Assembly: GCA_003224195.1 (NCBI GenBank)
Contig: QHYP01000232.1
Span: 1 to 27,069 of the forward strand
DNA from: Acidobacteriota bacterium
GTDB taxonomy: Bacteria > Acidobacteriota > Terriglobia > Acidiferrales > UBA7541
Reading direction: 5' to 3'
DNA length: 27,069 bases
The translations under genes were made by a program, and so were the position numbers. The notes beneath the pieces are model-generated. The model was not told the origin of the DNA and did not search any database. It saw only the letters and a program-made list of their open reading frames with translations. Shown here piece by piece: positions 6,083 through 16,100 of this stretch (positions within the stretch are counted from its first letter, which is position 1; the number at the start of each line of letters is the position of its first letter).

Positions 6083-6304
6083 TGGGCGTGGTGCGGACAG
6101 ATCGTCGTGGGTTTTGACCGCAATAAACTGCAGGAACTTCTGAAAACTGGCGAGTAAAATTCTGCACGCAGCCACAATTCGAGCGCTCCCGTCAGAATGC
6201 TATTTGATCGCGATGCTGAGAACAGTCTGGAGGTTAGTGTGGTCGGGCATGTCAGCCCGATAGGGACAACAGCTAGCCGATGCAATAGTCTATGCCACTG
6301 CTCA

Positions 6305-6892
6305 TTACGGTTGCACCGTTTGGCCAATGGCAAATTCAAGTTCGGCGCGGGCGCGTTGATAGTCGAATTGCGTGCGCGCAAGAGCTGTCTCGGCTTCGGT
6401 TTTTGCCACCTCGGCCGTCAGCAGATCAAGATAAGACGCCAGTTGCGCGTTGTATCGTGCCTGACCAAGTCGCAGCGCCTCATCCGCTGATTTGCGCCTC
6501 TGGTCCGCGGCCTGCATTTGGTCAACAAGTTCAGTAACTTGATAAAACGAATCTGTCACTTCCTGACGGATCTCTTGTTTCAACTGCTCTCGCGTTGCAA
6601 GGGCACCGTCCAGTTCCGCCTTGGCTTCCTGCCGGGCCGCCTCCAGCCGACCGCCGGTGAAAATAGGAACGAACAACCCCAAAGCACGTACTCCATGCTG
6701 CTGCTCTGGCTTTACTGTTGTTCGGTTGAATCTTCCTTGTCCACCGGCACCGAATCCATCCGCGCGACGGAAATCTGCTGTCACAAGAATGTCACTAAAT
6801 ATTCTTGACGGAGAACTTGTCTTGCCCGATGATTTCACACACGGATACAATCGGCGATCTTCTGACCGAAACCACGTCATTCCTGTTTTCAC
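6305..6892 (-). pseudogene. C-terminal remnant of a TolC-family outer-membrane efflux protein
   Basis: The last 125 or so residues (about 6305-6685) match the second half of TolC-type channel proteins: LFVPIFTGGRLEAARQEAKAEL, a long amphipathic helix with REQLKQEIRQEVTDSFYQV, then EALRLGQARYNAQLASYLDLLTAE and the closing ELEFAIGQ. Intact family members have about 420-480 residues. The 70 residues before the match (6686-6892) do not look like TolC, and no partner efflux genes (membrane fusion protein or RND pump) are present. The signal peptide and first half of the barrel/tunnel are missing, so a functional channel is unlikely. Its position at the edge of the mobile region suggests truncation by rearrangement. 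Confidence 0.8.
6822..6851 (+). promoter_or_regulatory. Candidate promoter of the GH42 gene
   Basis: TTGCCC (6822-6827) and TACAAT (6846-6851) are separated by 18 bp and match the sigma70 consensus at 4/6 and 5/6 positions. This would give a leader of about 85 nt before the ATG at 6942. No AAnCGnTT operator is seen nearby. Confidence 0.3.
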
Positions 6893-6941
6893 GAATGATT
6901 GCGCGCGTTCCGTGCTTTAAGTCACAACCCGGAGGAAAAGA

Positions 6942-9026
6942 ATGAACGAGGTTCGACTGCGACGTCGATGGAGAATGAGCGTCTGCATAGCTGGAATCGT
7001 CACCTTATTATTGGTTCCCTTCGGCCTCAAGGGCCAAACCGCTGTGTCGCCACCGCCAGCTCCCCTCTTGGGGGCCGCTAGGTATCCCGAGCAATGGCCC
7101 GAGTCCCGCTGGGAAGCGGACTTGACGCTGATGGAACAAGCCGGCGTACGTATGGTGCGGGTGGGCGAGTTCGCATGGAGTCGCATGGAACCAAGCGAGG
7201 GTCAGTTCGACTTGGATTGGCTGGAGCGTGCGATCACCGCTGCCTCGAAACACAGCATCTACACAGTTCTTGGCACGCCAACGCCGGCCCCACCCGCTTG
7301 GCTCACGCAGAAGTACCCGGAAACTCTCCGCATGTATGAGGACGGCCGCCGGGCTGAGCATGGCAATCGTCAGCATTTTAATTTCGCCAACCCCAAATAC
7401 CGCGAACTGACGCGCAAGATTGCCGAGCAGATGGTAAAGCGCTTCGGGCGCAATCCTTATGTGCTCGGCTGGCAGATTGACAACGAATACGCAGAAGAGT
7501 CTTACGACCCGGAGACCAAAGCACAATTCCACCAATGGCTAAAGGTCCGCTACGGAACTCTCGACAATCTGAATGCCCGCTGGACTACGGTGTATTGGAG
7601 TCAAACGTATTTCGATTGGAGCCAGATTCCGATTGAGACACGCTACGGCAACCCAGGCCTCCTGCTTAGTTGGAAGCGCTTCGTCAGCGATACTTGGCGG
7701 AGCTATCAGAAGTACCAGTTAGAGGTGATCCGCGCGAATTCTGACCCAAGGCAGTTTATTACGACGAACATGATGGGCTGGTTCGACGGCTACGATCACT
7801 ACACCGTCAGCCAGGACCTTGATTTAGCCGCGTGGGACGACTACGTGGGTAAGGCCCACTTGGATCCAGCGGTGAACGGGGCCGCACATGACTTGACGCG
7901 CGGATTCAAGCGCAAGAATTTCTGGGTCATGGAGACGCAACCCGGATTCGTCAACTGGGCTTCGATCAACAATTCGCTGGACAAAGGGGAAGTGCGCGCC
8001 ATGGCTTGGCACGCGATCGGACATGGCGCAGATACCGTCAGCTATTGGCAATGGCGCAGCGCGCTCAATGGGCAGGAAGAATATCACGGCACGATTGTGG
8101 GAGCGGACGGAACGCCGGTTCCGCTGTTTGCGGAGGTCGAGCAAATTGGCAAGGAGTTTGCCAAGGCCAGCCCAGCGCTGGCGGGCACTTCCGTGAAATC
8201 TGAAGTCGCGATTTTGCACTCCTATGACAGCCGTTGGGCGATTCAGTGGCAAAAGCACAACAGAGAATACGACCCGGTTGGTGAGATCGTCAGCTACTAC
8301 CGGCCACTGCGGGCGATCAGCCAATCCCTTGACATAATTCCACCCACTGCTCCCCTCAGCCAGTACAAACTGGTCGTTGCCCCAGGGCTGAACGTCCTTT
8401 CGGATGAAGCGGCTAATAACCTGAGCCAGTACGTCCGGCAGGGCGGACACCTAGTGTTGGGTCAGCGCTCGGCCATGAAGAATGATGACAACGGCTTGCA
8501 GCCGGAACGCCAGCCGGGGCCGTTGGCTGGGCTCCTGGGAGGCCGCGTCGAGCAATTCTATGCGTTGATTGATCCAGTTCCAGTACAAGGGCAGTTCGGT
8601 TCGGGCCAGTGTAAGTTATGGGCCGAACTCCTGAGTGCCAAAGACCGCAGCACTGAAGTGCTCGAGACCTACGGGAAGAGCAACGGGTGGCTGGATGGAC
8701 AACCGGCGGCGATCACGCGGCAAGTTAGCAAAGGGCGAATCACTTACATCGGCGCATGGCTTGACGACCCCGGCATGATCGCAGCAGCGAAATGGATGAC
8801 CGATGTCAGCGGAGTGAAGCCAGCGCTAGGATTAGTCCCGGACGGAGTGGAGGTATACCCGCGTTATGGCGAGCGCGGTGCGGTATTCATCTTGGTCAAC
8901 TTTTCAAAGACAGCGCAGTCCGTTTCATTGCCGTTCGAAATGAATGACGTGCTTGAAGGCGGATCGAAGCGGTCCGTCGCGCTGCCCACATACGGAATCG
9001 CGGTGTTGTCTGCGCCACGGCGGTAA
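6942..9026 (+). CDS. Exported GH42-family beta-galactosidase-like glycoside hydrolase
   Basis: A 694-residue protein with an N-terminal signal peptide (basic RLRRRWR, hydrophobic VCIAGIVTLLLVPFG, likely cleavage near residue 31). The catalytic (beta/alpha)8 barrel starts at GAARYPEQWPESRW (residues 44-57). E182 in GWQIDNEY is the expected acid/base and E331 in FWVMETQPG the expected nucleophile. VSYWQWRSALNGQEEYHGT follows the family pattern. The C-terminal third fits the trimerisation and beta-sandwich domains of GH42 enzymes. It should release terminal beta-D-galactosyl residues from oligosaccharides in the periplasm or outside. Many GH42 enzymes are cytoplasmic, so export is notable. GGAGG lies 6 bp before the ATG. 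It is a single gene, convergent with the next. Substrate choice, including arabinosides or other pyranosides, cannot be read from sequence. Confidence 0.93.
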   Translation: MNEVRLRRRWRMSVCIAGIVTLLLVPFGLKGQTAVSPPPAPLLGAARYPEQWPESRWEADLTLMEQAGVRMVRVGEFAWSRMEPSEGQFDLDWLERAITAASKHSIYTVLGTPTPAPPAWLTQKYPETLRMYEDGRRAEHGNRQHFNFANPKYRELTRKIAEQMVKRFGRNPYVLGWQIDNEYAEESYDPETKAQFHQWLKVRYGTLDNLNARWTTVYWSQTYFDWSQIPIETRYGNPGLLLSWKRFVSDTWRSYQKYQLEVIRANSDPRQFITTNMMGWFDGYDHYTVSQDLDLAAWDDYVGKAHLDPAVNGAAHDLTRGFKRKNFWVMETQPGFVNWASINNSLDKGEVRAMAWHAIGHGADTVSYWQWRSALNGQEEYHGTIVGADGTPVPLFAEVEQIGKEFAKASPALAGTSVKSEVAILHSYDSRWAIQWQKHNREYDPVGEIVSYYRPLRAISQSLDIIPPTAPLSQYKLVVAPGLNVLSDEAANNLSQYVRQGGHLVLGQRSAMKNDDNGLQPERQPGPLAGLLGGRVEQFYALIDPVPVQGQFGSGQCKLWAELLSAKDRSTEVLETYGKSNGWLDGQPAAITRQVSKGRITYIGAWLDDPGMIAAAKWMTDVSGVKPALGLVPDGVEVYPRYGERGAVFILVNFSKTAQSVSLPFEMNDVLEGGSKRSVALPTYGIAVLSAPRR

Positions 9027-9067
9027 GTTCAAGTGGGTGGTCGTTTAGCTCCCTGCGCTCAGAAACT

Positions 9068-10273
9068 TCACACCATCCAGGAAAGCAGCTCGCGGAGATC
9101 TACTACAGTGGTTGACTCAGTTCCCCGCGGCATGGAGGGGCCAATGGCCAGGGCTTCGCTGTGGCTCTCAAACCAGACCAGGAACGAAGATTGCTCGGCT
9201 CCTGGCAGCCGCTGCTGGTTCAGCCAGTTGTAATACGCACCCATATCGGCATCGATCAGAGAGCCGATGGAGTCGAGTTCGGCATGATCCTCGCTTGCGG
9301 ACAGCAGCTCGTTCATTGGCTTCTGTCGTTGTCGGGGGGCGAAGCGGACCAGCAACGTGAGCGGCTGAGCGCGTCGCAGCGCTTCGCGTGCCGTCCATTG
9401 GGCGAACGTGGTGCTGAAAATTTGTGTTCCAGAACCTTCTGTCAGCAGCTTCACTTGGAAGCGATCCAGCACTGTGTCCCCTGCATTGCCCAAGCCGAGA
9501 TCTGCGGGACGCATCTGCGCCAGAAGCGTGCGCAGCGCCTCGGGTCCCATACCGGGTCGCCCGATTTCCGCTCGCATCTTGCGCAACAAGGCCGCGCGCG
9601 CCGGTTCCAGGGCTTGGTACGAGATGCACGTTAGCGCCGGGTCGTGCTCCGCTTCTTGCCCGCCATCGATGTACCAGTGGCCGTAGGGAACGGGATGCGC
9701 TTTGGCTCTTGCGGCCACTGCATCCAGTAGTAGCTTTAGCCCGTCCTCCGGCTTGACGCGACTAAAACACGCTCCATGGGGGCGCAGTTTGCGAAAGAGC
9801 GGTTCGTCGTAGATGGCCACTCCCTTACCGATGACAGTAATTCCTAGCCGAGGCACCGGCGGCGGTTCTGGCGGCACCGCCCCCCGCAAACGATCCGCGT
9901 AATCGAGCGCCGCCTTGCGAAACGCATCCACCTGGTGCGTAGTCCAAAGGTGCGCCGCGAGTTGTTCTACAAACTGACCCGGTGCGTTTACCCAATCAAG
10001 GCGTTCGAGCTTCGGGGAAATACGGATTTGTGCGAATTCTTGAAACCAGTTCTTTACCTGTTCTGTGGAGAGAGCGCGCAGATTCGCGAGTTCCTTCTCC
10101 AGAGCCTTGCGCTCAGCAGGGAACTCGAAATCGTACTCAACGACCTCTCGCAACAGGCTCGGCAAGAAGCTCAGTGGCAGTCGTTGCAACGTTCCAAGGT
10201 AGTCCGTGACTAGTTTTCTTGCCTCGGGAGGATAGCCATTGAACTGCTCCGGCTTGAGATCATGTGGAAGCAT
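9068..10273 (-). CDS. Hypothetical protein paired with an alkaline-phosphatase-superfamily gene
   Basis: A 401-residue protein without a signal peptide or obvious membrane segment and with no domain that I can name. Visible features are an N-terminal helical region (residues 1-130) with FVEQLAAHLWTTHQVDAFRKAA, a PPEPPPVPRLG linker near residue 137, and a mixed region with GHWYIDGGQEAEHDPALTCISY and FLVWFESHSEALAIGPSMPRG. It starts 5 bp after the stop of the phosphatase-like gene, so the two are co-transcribed and probably act together. It is the last gene of the minus-strand arm and converges with the GH42 gene. The linker and acidic GGQEAEHDP could suggest an accessory or maturation role, but no function is assigned. 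Confidence 0.82.
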   Translation of the reverse strand: MLPHDLKPEQFNGYPPEARKLVTDYLGTLQRLPLSFLPSLLREVVEYDFEFPAERKALEKELANLRALSTEQVKNWFQEFAQIRISPKLERLDWVNAPGQFVEQLAAHLWTTHQVDAFRKAALDYADRLRGAVPPEPPPVPRLGITVIGKGVAIYDEPLFRKLRPHGACFSRVKPEDGLKLLLDAVAARAKAHPVPYGHWYIDGGQEAEHDPALTCISYQALEPARAALLRKMRAEIGRPGMGPEALRTLLAQMRPADLGLGNAGDTVLDRFQVKLLTEGSGTQIFSTTFAQWTAREALRRAQPLTLLVRFAPRQRQKPMNELLSASEDHAELDSIGSLIDADMGAYYNWLNQQRLPGAEQSSFLVWFESHSEALAIGPSMPRGTESTTVVDLRELLSWMV

Positions 10274-10278
10274 AGGGA

Positions 10279-11475
10279 CTACAACAGTTCCGGTATCGGC
10301 TTGCCCTGCGCGAGCGAAGGAGAAAATCCAAGCATCGACCCGAGGGTTGGCACGAGATCGGTCGGCTCCATTGGGCGGTCGAAAACCACTCCCTCGCGAA
10401 TGCCGGGTCCAAGAGCCATCATCCAGGTTGTCCGGGAGAGCGCATCGCCGGTGCGATGATGCTGAAATCCGTTGCCACCTGAATCATCGTCGGAGTCGCG
10501 GCCAAAGTCCGGCAGAATAAAGAGCGTTGTCTTGCCAGCGTATTCTGGCTCGCTCTGGACTGCCTTCCATAGGTCGGCGCAAAGGCGGTCGGTGCGTCGG
10601 ATGCCCTCAATGTAGAGCGAATAAGCTCCCGCGTGGGCGATGTCGATATCGTGCAGCGTGATCCAAAGGAGGCTGGGCGCGAATTGGCGCATCAATCGGC
10701 GCGCGATATACACCGAGAGCTCGTCGGGGCTCGATAACGTCAGCGCATGTGCCTTGAAGTCATCCACTGAGAGTTTCAGCATCGTCTCTAGTTGCTGCAA
10801 AGCAAACTCGCTGCCGCCGAGTTCCGGCGCGTAGAACGGCGTCTCATAGTTGTCTCGCAGCAAATGTTCATAGTCGCTGCCGCCGGACGTCGCCGCCGTC
10901 AGCAGATGCTTCGGCAGAATCACTCTTGCTCCCAACCCCGAGCCATAGGCACGGTGGTTGCTTTCTCCAATCCGATTGAACCCGTTGCTCGGAGCAACGA
11001 CCCACGCATCCGAAGCCGGGCGTTTTAAGTCCTTGCGGAAGTACTCGAACACGGTCGGGTGTTCCGGGGGCAGCGAGGAAAAGTTATTGATCGTCTCATA
11101 TACGCCCGTTGCCAGGCTCGCGGTCGCGACATAGTGCCCCAGGATTCCCCGATTCACCACTTGGGTGAAAAAGCTGGACTGAGGAATGAGTTCGCGCATC
11201 AGGTGCGGGATGTTCTCCTGCCCTTCGGGCGCAAACGTTTCCTGGTCCCGCGCGCCGCCCCCGAAGGTGATGACGACTACCTTTCTCTTTTTGGGCGCAG
11301 TTCCCGCGCGGGCAATGTGGCCGCCCAGCAGCGTCCTGCCGAGCGCAACTCCTGCCGCGGTACGCAAAAACTCACGCCGGCTAAAGGCGAGCTGCCGGGC
11401 ACGTTCTTGAGGAGTAGATGCTATGTCAGCGGCCAGTCGGTCTCTTGAAGTGGTTGGTAAAAGGATGAAAGTCAT
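10279..11475 (-). CDS. Tat-exported alkaline-phosphatase-superfamily protein (DUF1501/sulfatase-like)
   Basis: A 398-residue protein with a twin-arginine signal (SRREFLRTAAG, residues 32-42, then a hydrophobic stretch to GGHIARAG). The core has alkaline-phosphatase-superfamily features: KVVVITFGGGARDQETF (first metal-site Asp), HYVATASLATG where the nucleophile would sit, LWITLHDIDIAHAG, LFILPDFGRDSDDD with downstream FQHHRTG (metal-site Asp and His), and the closing TDLVPTLGSMLGF. The family hydrolyses phosphate or sulfate esters, but DUF1501-type members have no established substrate. The ATG at 11475 is preferred over a TTG at 11529 because it puts the Tat motif nearer the N-terminus. It lies downstream of a TonB receptor and TPR gene, consistent with trimming substituents from an imported ligand. 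Exact reaction is unknown. Confidence 0.8.
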   Translation of the reverse strand: MTFILLPTTSRDRLAADIASTPQERARQLAFSRREFLRTAAGVALGRTLLGGHIARAGTAPKKRKVVVITFGGGARDQETFAPEGQENIPHLMRELIPQSSFFTQVVNRGILGHYVATASLATGVYETINNFSSLPPEHPTVFEYFRKDLKRPASDAWVVAPSNGFNRIGESNHRAYGSGLGARVILPKHLLTAATSGGSDYEHLLRDNYETPFYAPELGGSEFALQQLETMLKLSVDDFKAHALTLSSPDELSVYIARRLMRQFAPSLLWITLHDIDIAHAGAYSLYIEGIRRTDRLCADLWKAVQSEPEYAGKTTLFILPDFGRDSDDDSGGNGFQHHRTGDALSRTTWMMALGPGIREGVVFDRPMEPTDLVPTLGSMLGFSPSLAQGKPIPELL

Positions 11476-11605
11476 TTGAAATCTGCTGTGCTTTCCGAAG
11501 AAATTACGACCCGGCGCTACCGAAGTCAAGACATCCCTTGGCCGCTGTGAATCTTTCTATTCCTTGCCGGTACGGTTGGATCGCGCATCGTGAAGACGAA
11601 CCGAA

Positions 11606-13078
11606 TCACGGCTTCGCAGCCGGGGAATCCTTCGCCGAATAAACAAATTGCCGGATTTCCGCCCTCTGTTTGTCGAGTTCGGCTAGGTGCTCTGCCCGCA
11701 GCCGTTGATAAACCTGGAGCTGCTCCTGGGCGCGGTCCTTTTCACCAATGTGCACATAGGCTTGCCCCAGCCGGTAATGGGCGTCGGCAAGATCCGGACT
11801 AAGCTCAAGGGCCCGCACATACTCTGGGACGGCCTCGGCATATTTATTCTGTTCAAAGTACAAATTGCCTAACTGCAGGTACGCCTCTGCGAGCGCCGGG
11901 TCGAGTTCAATCGATCTCTTCAGCAACGAGTGGATTTGATTGAGATCCAGGCTGGGATCTTGGGCCCGCCTGCCCTTCCACAGGCTCATCGCGTAGTAAT
12001 AAAAGGCTTGTCCATTGCGCGGCTGAAGCTCCGCGAAACGGCGGAATCGCTCGATGACCTCCTCCGCCTGGCTCGGCGAGCTGTCGTAGGCCTTGGAGAG
12101 GAAAAAATAAGCGCGAGGGTCGGAAGGGCTGAGATCAACCGCCCTCAACAGGGCCTTGACGGCGTCGTCGTAGTTGCCGCGCGAGTAGAGAGCGATCCCG
12201 AAACCGATCGCCAGCCGGGGCGAATGGGGATAGCGCTCAGTAGCTTGCTTAAAGACCTCGATGGCCGGTTCGAGCGTGCGGTGGAGGAGCAGTTCACTTC
12301 CCCAATCAAACAGGTTGCTCTCGCTCGGATCCAAGTGCGCTGCGAGTTCGTATTCATTTGCGGCAGGGACGAACTTCCCGTCTTTTTCTTCCACTTCGCC
12401 CAAAAGGTTGTGCAGTTCCGCCGTGTTTTTCTGTTTCAAGAGATCACGAATCAGTTGCCGGGCCCCTGCGAGACGCCCGGTTTGAATGTAAGCCAGAGAC
12501 AAATCGTAGCCGTTATCGTAGGAAGAAGGATCGATTCGCTGGGCTTGCTCGAGGAAAGGGGCGGCCTCGGCAATCTTCCCGGACCGAACATAAAGCTCGC
12601 CCAGGTTGTGATTCGCGTCAAAGTTCCGGGGTTCGACTTCGAGTGCCTTCTTGAACTCCTGTTCGGCTAGGTCAAGCTTTCCCATACGGGCGCAATTGAC
12701 GGCCAGGTTCGTTCTGGCTGGCGCCGAATCCGGCTTCAAACGCACGGCCCTTTCCAGGTGCTGGCTGGCTTTGGCGTCCTGGGAGAGCGCGGAATAGGTC
12801 AATCCCAAGAGTTCGTGGACCTCAAAACTCTCCGGCACCTCACGCAGCAAGTTTTCCAATTGCGCGGCTGCTTCTGCGTACTGGCCCGACTCATAATGAG
12901 CTACGGCTGTCTGGAACTCGCGGTTCAGGCGTTCGTTCTGTCCGCGCCCGGCTGAAGCCAGCGGCGCACACATCAGCAGAGCCGGGAAAACAACCCACAC
13001 CAACCGATGCCTTACGATCAGAGCCTTCGACAAAGGAAGTAGTCCCCGGAAGCGTCCTTGCGTGAAGCACCGGGACAC
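11606..13078 (-). CDS. Exported TPR-repeat protein
   Basis: A 490-residue protein with a signal peptide (hydrophobic LVWVVFPALLMCAPLASAG, residues 26-44) followed by roughly ten tetratricopeptide repeats from about residue 52 to 470 (for example AVAHYESGQYAEAAAQLENLL, NLGELYVRSGKIAEAAPFLEQA, QLGNLYFEQNKYAEAVPEYVRA). TPRs form a superhelical scaffold that binds peptides or partner proteins, so a periplasmic adaptor role is likely. The start is a GTG only 24 bp after the stop of the TonB receptor gene, so the two are almost certainly co-transcribed and the protein may serve that receptor. Other starts would remove part of the signal's basic region. A 130-bp gap separates it from the next gene in the same direction. 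Confidence 0.88.
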   Translation of the reverse strand: MSRCFTQGRFRGLLPLSKALIVRHRLVWVVFPALLMCAPLASAGRGQNERLNREFQTAVAHYESGQYAEAAAQLENLLREVPESFEVHELLGLTYSALSQDAKASQHLERAVRLKPDSAPARTNLAVNCARMGKLDLAEQEFKKALEVEPRNFDANHNLGELYVRSGKIAEAAPFLEQAQRIDPSSYDNGYDLSLAYIQTGRLAGARQLIRDLLKQKNTAELHNLLGEVEEKDGKFVPAANEYELAAHLDPSESNLFDWGSELLLHRTLEPAIEVFKQATERYPHSPRLAIGFGIALYSRGNYDDAVKALLRAVDLSPSDPRAYFFLSKAYDSSPSQAEEVIERFRRFAELQPRNGQAFYYYAMSLWKGRRAQDPSLDLNQIHSLLKRSIELDPALAEAYLQLGNLYFEQNKYAEAVPEYVRALELSPDLADAHYRLGQAYVHIGEKDRAQEQLQVYQRLRAEHLAELDKQRAEIRQFVYSAKDSPAAKP

Positions 13079-13102
13079 TTCCGGGGCCGACGCCTCTATG
13101 GT

Positions 13103-16100
13103 CTAGTAGTAGAGCTTCAAAGCGAACTGGATCTGCCGCGGGTCGTATGGAGCATCGCGGGTTGACCCAATTTCGCCGAATGTGCACTTTGGGTTTGCCG
13201 CGCAGGTCGAGAAGTTGAGCGATCCGGGAACTGAAACAACACCGTTGCCGCCGAATCCGGGGGCGTTGAAGTTGGGATGGTTGAGAACGTTGAACATTTC
13301 GGAACGGAACTGTACGCGGAAGCGCTCGGTGAGCTGGATATCCTTGAATGCCGAAAAGTCCAGCCGGTGGAATCCCGGTCCGGCTACCTGCGTGATGCCG
13401 CCCAGGGCAGCTAAGCCGGTCAAGGGGAGGCATCCTCCAGGCTGATTGGCGGTGGGGACTCCACCCGCTCCGAGAACACAAGGCTGCGTGAAGGCAGCCG
13501 CGTTGCCAAAGAAACTCAGTTTTCCGTTCGCATCGGTGTGGAGTCCGTTGTTCGGGCTTTGTCCCGCAACGAAGAGAGCGCCGCAACCGGTTCCCGAGGT
13601 CGAACCCGAAGCGCAGGGTATGCCAATCGGCTGACCGCCTTGTAGAGTAGTGCTCCAGACGATGCTCCAACCTCCGGCCAGCTTATCCGCGACACCTCCC
13701 ACATTGGACAGGAAGCGCTTGCCCTTGCCGAATGGGAGTTCGTAACCGCCGCTGAAGTGAACCACATGCCGAACGTCGAAATTCGCCAAGCCGTAATCAC
13801 CTTGGATTCCGAAACCTGGTACCGCCGGAGCGCGGTAGCCAATCAGGCTGCCTCCATTCAGCAAGTCACCCGCGTCCGAGCGTGTCTTCGACCATGTGTA
13901 TGTACCCAGAAAATTCAATCCGGTCGCATATCGCTTTTCGGCCGTCACCTGAAGGCCGTGGTAGATACTGCTTCCCTCCGTTGCCGCATAACTTGAGCCT
14001 CGCTGGAAATCCTTGAACGGCTTGAAATTGTCTGCATTCGCGCTGCGGGGTAAGATTTGAGTGACTTGGTTGGCGCCCGGAAACGACTCCAAATGGCGAG
14101 CGAGCGAAGTCACGTAACCGGCTTGCACAGACATCGAGGAAGTTAGTTGATACTGGAAGGTAAGATTCGCACTCATCGAATAGGGAGTGATGTAATCGAA
14201 CTGAATTCCACGCAAAGCCAGGCCGCTCGCGTTGACCAAGAGCGGGTCTAGCGGCGTGCAGGAAAACCCCGTTTCAAAGGTTGCACTCCCGCCGGGCCCT
14301 GCCGTGGCGCAGCCAGGAAATGTAATGGGGTGGTTGTCGTCCGGCTGAAAGAACGAGAAATTGAACTGGAAGGGGTAGTTTTCACCGATGTTCGGTGAGA
14401 AACCGCGGTTCTCAAAGCCGTTGTAAAAAATACCGAACCCGCCGCGGGCCACAAGTTTGGGGTTCACCTGGTAGGCAAAACCGACGCGTGGAGCAACGTT
14501 GCCCCTCTGAGACTTGCCAAGTCCTTTCCCATATCTGTTGCTAACGAGAAGATTAATACCATCTTTGGCGAGCAGATCAGTGAAGCAGGTTAAACAGCCC
14601 GAAGAAAGATTACCCGAATTTTTCCCCTCCGGGATTATGTACATTGGACTGCCAGTCGGAGATCCGCCAGGAACGAAGTTGGCTTGGTTTCCGTGGTGCT
14701 CGTAGACCAGACCGAAGTAGTCCCAACGCAGGCCCAGGTTAAGGGTCAGCTTGGGAGTTATTTTCCAATCATCGTTAAAGTAAGTACCGTAGTAGTTCTT
14801 TCCGTTGTCGGTCAGCGAAATATTAGAGATACGCACCGTGGTAGCACCCCCAACGTCGTTGACGCCATTGGCTACCGTTGCTGTGGCCGGAGTCAGGAGG
14901 AAATGGGCCCGGCCCGTGTTTCCTCCCCCCACGTTTGGAATGTCCGTATAGCTGCCGCCAAAATCAAATTCTCCGCGCGACCAAGGAGGCTGCAAGGTGG
15001 AGAATTTGACGTGCTGGAACTCAAAGCCCATTTTGAAGGCATGTTTGCCGTAAATTTTGGTGAGGTCGTCGGTGACCTGGATTGTGGAAGTGACTTCATC
15101 GGAAGGCAGGAAGGCGTTGCTTCCCAGAGTTTGCAGCCCGTTGATTCCGAAGGCGGGAAGCCCGCCGTTTTCACTCTGCTGGGGGATACCCTGGATGCCG
15201 AACTGTGCGGGAATGCCGCTTAGATCATTGGCCCGCGGCGAAACGCGCGTGGTGTGCAGATAATTCAGGCCCGCACGGAAATCGTTAACCAAGGTCGGAG
15301 AAAACGTATGCGTATAGCCAACCGCACTTTGCTGAGCGAGCGCCGTTTGATTACCCTGCTGGAAGCCTCCACCATCCGCAATACCTCCAAAAATCCCGGG
15401 GATGAATTGCGGGTCGTCCGCCAGGCTGAACCGGAAGAACATCTGATCCTTTTGGCTAAAAACCGCGTCCATTCGTGTGTCAAAGGTGTTTCGATCTTCC
15501 TTGAGTTTCGGGGAGTTGGCGAAATTCGAGAAGAGGGAGGAGCTCGTCGGCAGTGGATAGAGTTGTAAGAGTCTAACGGCATTCGGATCCAGCCGACCGC
15601 CAGTGAGAATGTTCAGGTTGCAGGCACCGATATTCGCACCCGAAAAATTGATCGTGCTGGCCGGGCAGGTGCTGAAAGGATCGCGGACAAACCCTGTGGT
15701 AATCGCGGTCAAGCCTGTTACAGGATCGGGCGTACCGGCCGTAACCGGCCGCGTTGTAGCCGGATCGAGAACAGTCCCAAGCGGTATAACGCGGTTCAAC
15801 GCGTCGCATCTGGTGCCTGAAGGTGGCGAGGTCGGTGGTGTTGGGCAATCATTCAGCGTGCCTGTTTGGGTGATCAGATCTGAGAGGTTGGTGAAACCGC
15901 TGTTTCGCTCGAGGAGCGTGGGGACTGTCCCGGTCAATATCGTTCCCTGACGCCTTCTCAGTCCTTCGTAGTCGCCGAAAAAGAAGAGTTTGTTCCGCCC
16001 GTTAAATGCTTTGGGAATGATGACAGGCCCTCCAGCAGAAAATCCGAACTGGTTTTGACGTAATGCTCCCTTTGGCCTCCCACCGGCATTTTCAAAAAAG

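Noticed and set aside
5808..6143. Plus-strand frame of 111 codons
   Set aside because: It is opposite the TIG-domain remnant and has no recognisable features or ribosome-binding site.
6893..6941. A LacI-type operator upstream of the GH42 gene
   Set aside because: No AAnCGnTT match was found between the candidate promoter and the start codon, so there is no sequence support for shared control.
12891..13670. Minus-strand frame of 259 codons overlapping the TonB receptor and TPR genes
   Set aside because: Composition is Arg/Pro/Ser-rich shadow sequence in another frame of two well-supported genes.
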